Assembly (NCBI GenBank): GCA_030248195.1
Contig: JASAND010017950.1
Span: forward strand, 62,001 to 126,000
DNA from: Trissonchulus latispiculum
Lineage: Eukaryota; Nematoda; Enoplea; Enoplida; Ironidae
DNA length: 64,000 nt
Direction: 5' to 3'
Numbering within the stretch: the stretch's first letter is position 1; each line of letters opens with the position of its first letter. Both the position numbers and the translations under genes were made by a program. The notes under the pieces are model-generated. The model saw only the letters and a program-made list of their open reading frames with translations. It was not told the DNA's origin and made no database searches. Shown piece after piece: positions 55,366 to 64,000 of this stretch.

Positions 55366-55746
55366 ACTTTGAACGTGGTGGAACTTTGAACACGTTGTGG
55401 AAAAATATGCCTTGTCGTCAATTTATAAGCTTCTGATTTAAACACACAGTAAAATTCAAATTTTAAAAAGTCACAACTTCGGAAATATCGGTGTGATTCT
55501 GACCGTTTTTCAGCAACCTTCTGAGAGTTGACCAAATGCAAAGTTTCAAAAAAGTCCACAAATTACACAAATTACATAGAGGTTTAAAACTAAAAAAAGA
55601 TAAAAACTTTAATTTTTTATATTTTCAGTTTTGAAAATTATGATGTCTTGTTAGAGCACACATGTTGAGTCCCTACTTAAAGTTGGATACTTGTAGTAAT
55701 TCCGGTTTCCGGTGGCGGCTTAGGCACTCTTCTTCTTAACTAATAA

Positions 55747-55978
55747 CAAGAGTACATAATAATAAGAGTAAGAAACTTTTATACTAGCATGTACAACTTA
55801 CGTCGGGATCCTTCATATGAAAGTGTGTAATTAGTGCAAATGAGACCCCCCCCCCGGAAGTTCGGGGGGGGGGGTCCCTCGACTTAACGCATCAAGCATA
55901 CCTAGCATGATTTGTACATGGTAGTGTAAGAATTTCTTACTGTTACTATCATTGTACTCTTGCTATCATATACTCCTG
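55747..55978. mobile_element. Small CAAGAG-type foldback with poly-C/G core
   Basis: Termini CAAGAGTACATAATA and, in complement, CAGGAGTATATGATA; the inner arms share AGTAAGAAA and CATGTACAA. The core is a C-run, GGAAGTTC and a G-run at about 55846-55880. The layout is the same as the 36664-37126 element but the sequence has diverged. Confidence 0.6.
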
Positions 55979-58756
55979 CTACTAAGCTATTATGCAGACC
56001 AAACAGCAATGGTAGGCTGAAAGATTTTAAGTTTCATTTTATGCAGTCTTGACTGCTAAATGATGATGTGGTTCAGAAGAAAGCGCTCTTGTTCAAGAAA
56101 TAAACGAACCGATAGCTATCAAATGTATATCACAGCTATAATTTACTCATATATAAAATGTCCAAATGAGCCAACATTAATTTGAAGTTTTTCCCCCCGA
56201 ATCACCAGAATATATATTATATTTTAGATGTCCCTTCCCCTGATTGGCCACTTGAGACTATCGTAAGACTTAGCTCGCGAAGCTGTGCTATAAATTTAAT
56301 GGAACTGTCAAGCACAACTACAGTAATCCTAGTGCAACCTCCACTCTACCTGATTAAAGCTGTTCACCCTAAATCTTAGGTCTATACTGGAAAATCGTTC
56401 AATCACCGAATTTAGTACTTTAAATCTACTGGTCCACAGCTGGTTAAATTAGTGCCGACGGCATACAGCAGGCTCAAGCCGGCTAGGAATACTTTTATAG
56501 AAGAATTTTGTACCAGCATGTACAGGAATTTATGTAATTTGTAGTTTTCTACAAGTGTCCCTAAGGGGTCAGTCACCGACAGATCTTTTTACATTTTCCA
56601 AAAGAGTAACTTTTGCATTTTCTACCGTAGTACTTTTTAAAACAATTTTATTTCGTAATCAGGATTCCGTAGTTCAGGACTGGATAACAAAGAAAAAAGA
56701 AAGTTGTACAGTTTCATTTAGTATTTTATTATTTAGTTTAGTCTTTAGTATTTAAAAGAGCAAATTTTTTCTTCAATTTGTACAGATGGTTTTTTCTACC
56801 AGCAGCAAAAGTCTACATTGACGAAGTCACCAAAGCAGGTGCAAAAATTATAGCACAGTCTGATTGGTAATCTCTAAACACTTTACCAAACTTTGAAATT
56901 TAAAGTTAAAAAGTAACACCACAATTCGAAAAAATCAGTGCGCATCGGCTCGCGCGAGCTGCTGCGGGTATCAACCACCCCGGTCTGCCCCGCGCCCGCG
57001 GGTACCCGCGGCCGGAGTTCAATTCCACATTTCTAACCTACAAAAGTGATGCCTGTAGTTTCTTTCTAATGGAATTTTTCTAAAAGTGTAGCACGTGCGA
57101 GGCCAGGACTATATTGCTAGGCCAACTGTCTGCGATGACAAAAAATAAAATTTCCTGACATCTCGAACACTATTTATTATTTCAGACAACAGCAACAAAA
57201 TTTGCTTAAACGGACACGGTAGGGCGTAAAGTTTTGAGTAAGGGCAGGGACATAAAACTTTAAGCTTTTAAAATTAGGGGTCGGTCAGAGCAGAAAATTT
57301 CACAGCGCGGCCCGAGGCAACCTTATATTTCAGGCCCTTGAAGGTTTATGATTATAAATTGACTTCTTGAAAAGAGGTTTTCGTAAAATTACAGGCATTC
57401 TATTAACTTTTTTAGGAAAAACTAAAGTTTGGTAAGTACCGGTGTGGCCGGGCCTTGAAGGAGGCCTCGGACCCCAGGTCCAGATCCTATACCGAGCCGA
57501 CCAGAGCCGGTTGCTGGAGCGGGAGGCCCCGGTGGGCTGGGGCTCAATCAGGCAAACTCAAATTTTTGTTCTGGATATTACAATTTTTTTCCAATATTAT
57601 CTTCCCTAGAAAATCAAGTTTAAGCTTCCAGGAGTTGTCTAAGCTGTAATAAATAGCACTAACTATTGCTAAACACTGTCCTTCACAAACCGTGCCTACA
57701 CCTGACCGACTTTGATCGGGCTTCGGGGCCCGACGGTATATAATCTCTATGAAAGAGAACTATATGAAAATACTTAGCTGGGATTAAAATTAAGACTTCT
57801 AATTGAAAAGCCCAGAAAAATGTAGCTCTGCTTAACAACAGAAGAGTTCTCAATATTTTTCAATTGAATTTTAATCAAGGTAACACTTTTTAATACATTT
57901 TTCAGCGTGCCGAGCCGGGCAGGGTCGAAAACATCGCAAAGCGGGCAGGGCTGGGGCAGCCGGGAAATGTGTTCCAGCAAGCCTGGCCGGGTCTCTCCCA
58001 CTGGGCGAGAAAGCACGGCTCCCTATTTATCTCTAGCTGGCAGCAAATCTGAAAGAGAAGTCAAATTTCACTGACCATTGTGGAAGCCAACTTGAGTACC
58101 TCTTGTGAAAGCAATTTCGCCTGAACATATTATACAAACAAACGAAAAAATTAGTATTGATTTATCGATTTTTGGAATTGTTCACAGAAAACGGAGATCC
58201 TTAGCAAAAACTACAATTTTGTGCGCTTTTCAGCAAAAACAAGAGATTTCAATCGAACGCGCACAATGCTTTCTGCATTTATTGCAAGCAAATTTCTGAT
58301 CCCTTGTGAAAGTTACTTTGGCTCTGCACTACCCAGTAACACAACCGAGAGGAATTCCCTCACTGACTAATCTGTGGTTTGCCAGTCTAGGGAGATCTAG
58401 GGAAATGCAATTGGCCAGAATTGCAATCTGCTCCCCCTCCCCTCTTCAAAAATTTCAAAGGGCATTTCCACGAATTAGTTAAGCGGATTTAAAAAGTTAA
58501 ATTTAGCTCGATCCTTTTCATGAAAGAGTTAAAAGTAGAGAACATCAAGCCTGAGTGTGTTTAAGTCTCTATAATTAGTGTTTCAAGGTCTCAAACGCAA
58601 TCTATTCAAATCAAACCATGAAAGGATTAAAAATCAAATTTGGTAAAATTTTGCATTCAATTTCCATTGAAAATAGACCTCAAAAAGCTCAAAACTCCAG
58701 TGGCTAGATGCGGAGGTTAGCAGAAGATATATATACCCAAATTTATGGGGTTTATC
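55979..58756. other. Unassigned DNA with GC-rich islands
   Basis: GC-rich islands stand out at 56940-57020 (CCGCGCCCGCGGGTACCCGC), 57440-57545 (GGCCGGGCCTTGAAGG) and 57905-58015 (GAGCCGGGCAGGGTCG). They share GGCCGGG/CCGGGCAGG motifs. No gene is recognised. A diverged GATCCTTTTCATGAAAGAGT fragment of the small MITE family lies near 58510. Confidence 0.4.
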
Positions 58757-58760
58757 TTCA

Positions 58761-59557
58761 GTAGTCAGAATTTCATATGTCAGAATTTCATTAGTCAGAA
58801 ACTAACTTTTCAAACTTTCATTAGTCAGAATTTCATTAGTCAGAATTTAGGTTTTTGAAACAATATAAGTTGAACTTTCATTTGTCAGAATTTCATAAGT
58901 CAGAATTTCATTAGTCAGAATTTGATTAGTCAGAATGTCGTTTGTCAGAATTTTGCAAAAAAAGCACTGTTCTTCTTGGCGCAAAGTGTAACAAGATGGC
59001 TGATCTTGATGATAATTTTATAAAATGATTTCTAGTATACACAAATATGTGTCTTGGCTCTACAACCATCAGCAACGAGCAAAACTTTCTTTTTAAAATG
59101 GTTCCCCAACAACTGTGTTGGTTCCGCGTAGACAGGAAATGAAGATAGACTGTTTCCTTAGAATTCTAAAAGAATCAGAATGGCCAAGACTACGTAATAA
59201 CTGTTGAATTATGTACTCTTGGTATGGCGCAAATCATCAATGTTCTTTTTGGGGCAGTGTTAAGAGCTACAAGAGTTGATTTTAGCTCTGCTCTTCTCTA
59301 CTCTCCCCTACTTTATCGGGAAAGGCCCTAAGACTGTGCAGCAACGTGCAAAATTTTGAAGAAACTAGAAAAATAAAATTCTGACTTACGCAATTCTGAC
59401 TAATGAAATTCTTACTAATGAAATTCTGACTTATGAAATTCTGACAAATGATAGTTCAACCTATATTATTTCAAAATTTAAATTCTGACTAATGAAATTC
59501 TAACTAACAAAATTCTGACTAATGAAATACTGACTAATACGATTCTGACTGATGAAA
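58761..59557. mobile_element. TIR element with TCAGAATTTCATTAG repeats in both arms
   Basis: About nine copies of TCAGAATTTCATTAG lie at 58761-58950 and a similar number in reverse orientation (CTAATGAAATTCTGA) at 59378-59557. About 420 bp of unrelated AT-rich DNA lies between. The paired opposite arrays define a non-autonomous element with repeat-built ends. Confidence 0.75.
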
Positions 59558-59637
59558 GTAGACGAATTTATGGTTGTGGGCAATTGCAGGATAAAGATGA
59601 AAATGGAAGTGCACTACAATGGGATACTAGATACTAG

Positions 59638-59986
59638 ATGGGCACTGGATATTCGGATAATATCCTATTTGAGAACAATATTCGGATATCCGGATAACCG
59701 TTTAGATGTCAGACAGAGTAATGAAAATATAGCAAATTTTTGACAAAAATATTGAAATTTTTATATTTTTCATAAATTTATCTGAAAATATTATTGCAAA
59801 TAAGGTTGTGGCTTGGCTTTATGATAGAAATTAGCAGCGTACCAACAAATTGACAAAAAAATGAAATTTTCACAGAAAAATCGAAAAATTTTCTTAAATC
59901 TGGAATAGGTGGGTAACTGGATATCCGTATATCCGTTAACGCAGAATAGGCGGATATCCGGATATGAAAAAATATCCGGTGCCCAT
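59638..59986. mobile_element. 350-bp TIR element with GGATATCCGGATA motifs
   Basis: The left end ATGGGCACTGGATATTCGGA and the right end, whose reverse complement is ATGGGCACCGGATATTTTTT, are inverted. CGGATATCCG-type palindromes lie just inside each end. It is non-coding, and no clear target duplication is seen. Confidence 0.65.
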
Positions 59987-61029
59987 CAATAGCACTATAC
60001 TCATACATTCTTATCAGCCTCCGCAGTGTCAAGCAAATACGGCGACCAATATATGAGATGAAACCCTCCCTACTTAAATTCCAATGGCAGTTCACCATTG
60101 TTCTAGCTTGAAAAAAACGGCTGGAATTCATGAGAAATCGATAGAAATATATACGGCTCTGTAATTGAAACAGCCATTTTTATATCAAAGTTAGTATATA
60201 CGAGCGCAAAAAACGGTCCCCAACCAGCAGAAAACGCCTACATAGAATGAGATTGCGACCAAGTGAAATTTACACAGCACCGAAACGCTTACTACAAAGG
60301 CTGAGCCCTATAGACAGAAACCAGTTAAGAGCAAAGATATGGGGACTACCGTAACCCCCTTGCCCGTTCTCTGTGTGAGTAATTGTGACATGCTAGCATT
60401 TGATTGGCAGAGCGGCATCTAAGAACATTCATAAACAACAAAAGTTCAGAGAACTAAAAAATTTAAAAGTCGTCGTTGGGCTCGCAAAAAACTTTAGAAA
60501 ATTTTAAATTTCAACACGGCTATATGGCGGACGATTAGGCAAAAAAAGGACTGCGAAATAAAATTATGGATACAAATGACAGACTGCAGACGTCTGGGAA
60601 TATCCAATGCAACCGAAGGTTTCAAACAGCAAAGAAACTATAAAAATTTAAAAATAATTAGTTAATTAAAAATTGAATATAAAAATAATGGCATTAATAC
60701 CGGCTCGTTTGGAACGAAAGGAATTCTGATCCTGTTGCAGAACTATGTCCCAGTGAAAGAGGCTTTAAAAGGGCCGGTCGCTTTGGTTCAAAATCAATAG
60801 TCACGGATTTCGCTCATCTTCACACACATCAAAGTTTCCTACATATAAGGCCGAATGCGAGCGAACATTGGCTTGATAATACACCAGTTAAAGCATTTTA
60901 AAAGATAATATTTCCTTTTAAAAGCTGCTGGAGGTTAGCCAGCCAATATTACTTTAATTATGAACAGACCTCACTTTGGCGCACTGTGCAGTAAAATTTT
61001 AACTAAACTAGTGCTAATTTACTAGTGTT
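59987..61029. other. Unassigned AT-rich DNA
   Basis: No gene, RNA or repeat is recognised. Confidence 0.4.
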
Positions 61030-61575
61030 GTCCACCGGTCCAATTTTTTGTGAACCGGCCGGCCGGGCGGTGTAATGGCCGTCACCGGCCGACCGGTTCC
61101 ACTTTTAACCGGCTATCCAAAATACAAGTAAAAATATAAGACTTTTGATAGTTTTCAAGGCAGACTTTAGCAAGTTTAAGGCGATAAATTATAGAAACTG
61201 TCACTGGCCAAATGGACGCCTGATATTTGACCGGCCGGCCTTTGTCTGACCGGCTTATGCCTTCCCCCCGAAATTGCCCCCTTCCGGGACTTTTGCCTCC
61301 CCCCGGGATTTTTTGGAGGCCCAAATAATTGCCACAATAGCCAAATTTTCAAAAATTTTCCGGCTTCGCCGGAGATTTTTCGTAAAAATAGCTATTTTTA
61401 GCTTAAATCTTGGCATTTTTGAGAGCTTTTTGCGTCTCACCATGCAAACTACGCAAAAAGAAAATTTCTGCACAAAATCCCCCCGAAAATTCTTTCCCCT
61501 CGGGCCCGGGGGGAGGACCGGGAAGCCCCCTCCCCCCAGAAAAAAACCAGTAAAAATACCCTGCATTAGTCTTTT
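61030..61575. repeat. GGCCGG clusters and C/G-tract block with a triloop hairpin
   Basis: AACCGGCCGGCCGGGCGG and GACCGGCCGGCC clusters lie at 61052-61105 and 61225-61255. Then C-rich strings (TTCCCCCCGAAATTGCCCCC) and the hairpin TCCGGC-TTC-GCCGGA at 61359-61373 follow. Open frames on both strands here are homopolymer-driven. Confidence 0.5.
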
Positions 61576-63149
61576 CGTACCATGATGACCCGTCGGTCTC
61601 ATTCAAAGATGGTCCTCCTTTGACTCGTCATGCCGATGCCATTGAAAATATCGAATGTGCATTCCTGGCTCGGCAGCACGAATCCTTAACAAGCACAATT
61701 TATCTTCTGAACTGAAATATATACGAACAGATTTTCATTAAAACGCATCTAAGTTTTCCTGCGCAGTTACATACCTCCACTGCTAGATACACCATCTCCA
61801 GTAGGTATATATTTATTTATATACAAGTTTGTTGACACCATGAAATACGCAATATAAATACATAAATTTTAAGCTAAATTCAAAAATTAAAGTAGTAAAA
61901 TTTGAAATTGCACGAGGGAGGTGTAGAGATGAACGTAGGACGCGGGAGCCCGCGGGAACCAGCGGGGCGCTGCGTGGCGGGAAGATACTATAACCACCAT
62001 CCTACGGGACCAAAAATTGTTTTATTTTCTTCCAAATCAGGCAAACGATTTTTAAAACATTACACAGTTACAGAATTATGTAATATAATTAAAATTGAAG
62101 GTAATATATTATAAGCTCCGACTGAGCTGCCAGTTTTTTGCGCTTTGCTGCCATAAAGCTTGAAGCTGGTCGTTGTGTGGCAAAACAAAAATTTAAATTC
62201 TTTTTCTAATTTTTAGTTTCAGTTTTTGGTTTAAGTTATACATACATTATAAAGGATTCGTGCAGAAAATAAGTATATATTGTAAAATATATTAACAGAA
62301 GATTTGGCTTGTGTTTTCCTTTTGATTTATACCAATATATAATAATTTTAATTAAGGAGATGGTTTTAAAATACGGAATATTGCCTAATACGAAGGAACC
62401 TATGCGATACACCAAATACACATATATATATTATATATATATATTATATTAAATATATATATATATTATATATATATTTAAATACACATATATATAATTC
62501 CTTTTTAAGATCTTATAATATAAAAAGCATTTATATATTTAGAATTTAGAGAGCCGGAATCCGGAATTAACACGCTTAAATGTCAGACTAATAAGTTCAG
62601 ATGGAAAATAAAAAGAGTCTTTAATAATCAGCTTAGTACCTTACCTACGTCATACCAATGATTAAAATTTTAGTCCAGTCGACTGTTGAATTAAATTAAT
62701 CCGACCATTTAAATATTTCTGGAAATAGTGTTGGCATCAATAAACTTACAAAATCTGCCCGGAAACAACCTGCCATAATCGACTACAAATAATACTTTTC
62801 ATTTGAACCATTTTCGTTATTGCGTGACAATGTAGCAGCGAAGGCACTTGTGAAGGTTAGAGAAGACCATCTATAGCTACCAGATCCTGCAATATAAAGG
62901 CGTAGCTCAGTTTCAAAATGGCTTTCTTTCGTTTTCTAAACATACAGCACAGATATTAGACCACAACAGCACGAACAAAAACAAACATAATTTAGGCGGT
63001 CATCACTGCGACTATTGCTAGCCCAGTGTTCAGGGCGGGAATGAAGAGCACGAGCACGTCCACAAAATCTATTGCGATTTTGAACGGGAAACAAGTAGGA
63101 TCTTCTGCTCAAATAATTTATAACTTACTCAACTATTCAAGCTAATATT
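61576..63149. other. Unassigned DNA with a TA microsatellite
   Basis: An imperfect TATATA tract lies at about 62415-62500. The 70-codon frame at 61902-62114 has no recognised domain. No gene is supported. Confidence 0.45.
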
Positions 63150-63440
63150 TGCTATGGTTGGGTTTTAGGCCATGCTGAATCCAAAATTTTTCGACTGTGC
63201 GAAATTATAATGCTTAGATTCGCAAGAAGGCCATGAAAAATCAGAAATGTTTGTCTCTGATTTTGCTGAGAAGTTGGAAGAGTTTTCGGGATCGCAGAAC
63301 GCGAATCGGAAATCCTGTCAATGCAGCTTTTCGGATGCTCAGGAATTAGGATAGGCTAACAGTTTAACATCTAAACTTAGCCCAACGAAAAACAGGATAT
63401 ATACCGTTTCGTTTTCAACGACCCCGAAAACTAAAAAAAC
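63150..63440. mobile_element. Diverged copy 3 of the ~480-bp foldback family
   Basis: Words in order as in 47591-48074: GCTATGGTTGGGTTTTAGGC, TCTGATTTTGCTGAGAAGTT, GAGTTTTCGGGATCGCAGAA, then CTAACAGTTTAACATC and ACGACCCCGAAAACT as the start of the second arm. It is more decayed than the other two copies. Confidence 0.5.
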
Positions 63441-64000
63441 GAATTCTTTCGCGAAGGCAAAGTAAACGGCACAAGGCCCGTTCTTCGTATGATCCTTACA
63501 TAATATACATGTATCGATCGCAAAAGACTCTGCAGAATTTGTGAAAAACTATACCAAACACGAATCAAAGACGCTATCAAGTAAACTGAAGTCGGGGAGA
63601 CATACATATTCTTAGAAATTCAGAAAAGATGCATACATGTTTGTGGCTAGTGGAAAGGGATTACGGTAGATTTTGTTGCTTCACGTTGCCATGACAACCG
63701 AGGGGAAGGCTATCTAAATTCGTCAAATACCCAGCTGAACATTAGGTCCATATATATAGATGCTACGTATATAGATTTCTTTTGTGAATAAGGCGTAATT
63801 TAAATGATCTAAATAAGGAATTTAATCTAAAGAAACCTGCTTAGACTTACATAGACACAAATACCTATAAAACATCCACAGTGATTACCTAACTAATTAA
63901 CTATATATGGTTCTCTGTAGGGGCCCACACACGAGCAGCTTAGTCTTCTGCAGATAAAAAAACTTAAGATGCTACAGAAAGCATTTAGTAGGCAGGTTTC
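63441..64000. other. Unassigned AT-rich DNA to the window end
   Basis: No feature is recognised. Confidence 0.4.

Noticed and set aside
55840..55885. Poly-C and poly-G runs here and elsewhere as assembly artefacts only
   Set aside because: Run lengths may be inaccurate, but similar runs recur as facing pairs in the cores of several foldback elements, so the feature itself is real.

Overview
This window is AT-rich, intron-bearing animal (invertebrate) nuclear DNA with almost no conventional genes. The evidence is a spliced transposase with GTAAGT/TTTTCAG introns, four retroelement types (Naiad-type Penelope-like, CR1/Jockey-like, Copia-type and an LTR element without pol), and dozens of foldback/MITE-like repeats, minisatellites and poly-C/poly-G tracts. 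I cannot name the phylum. A degenerate hexamer array built on TTAGGC, the nematode-type telomere unit, is suggestive but not decisive. No rRNA, CRISPR or intact host gene was seen. Two or three short open stretches could be host or transposon exons.

Layout. 1-1.2 kb: a short tandem array and a 584-bp terminal-inverted-repeat (TIR) element. 1.2-8.4 kb: mostly unrecognised DNA with small MITEs, a tRNA-like pseudogene and C/G tracts. 8.4-10 kb: a 1.58-kb near-perfect foldback element; its sister copy is at 19.9-21.5 kb. 10-16 kb: TIR repeats, GGCC-rich clusters and several tandem arrays. 16.06-25.7 kb: a degenerate TTAGGC-like array, split by a minus-strand LTR retroelement (16915-19854), the second foldback element and a minus-strand 5'-truncated CR1-like element (23070-25161). 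25.7-28.4 kb: a possible terminal exon, then a complete young Copia-type element coding only Gag and protease. 30.06-35.08 kb: a broken Naiad-type Penelope-like element between 428-bp direct repeats. 36.1-38.2 kb: a TIR element with a foldback MITE nested in it. 39.98-43.81 kb: a hAT-like element with 8-bp target duplications, into which an apparently intact MULE (40679-43355, own 8-bp target duplications) has inserted. 43.8-64 kb: minisatellites, foldback families, GC hairpins and long stretches with nothing recognisable.

How the parts relate. The window reads as a transposon graveyard with at least two young insertions. The Copia-type Gag-protease element has identical LTRs by eye and a perfect target duplication. 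The MULE has a two-exon transposase gene with an uninterrupted frame, a TATA box and two oppositely oriented arrays of ten ~21-bp repeats at its ends. The repeats flanking the Naiad element contain the same foldback module that occurs alone elsewhere, so one family may have been captured by the other. The Naiad 3' region can also be drawn as a crossed-stem (pseudoknot) RNA with HDV-ribozyme-like order of strands.
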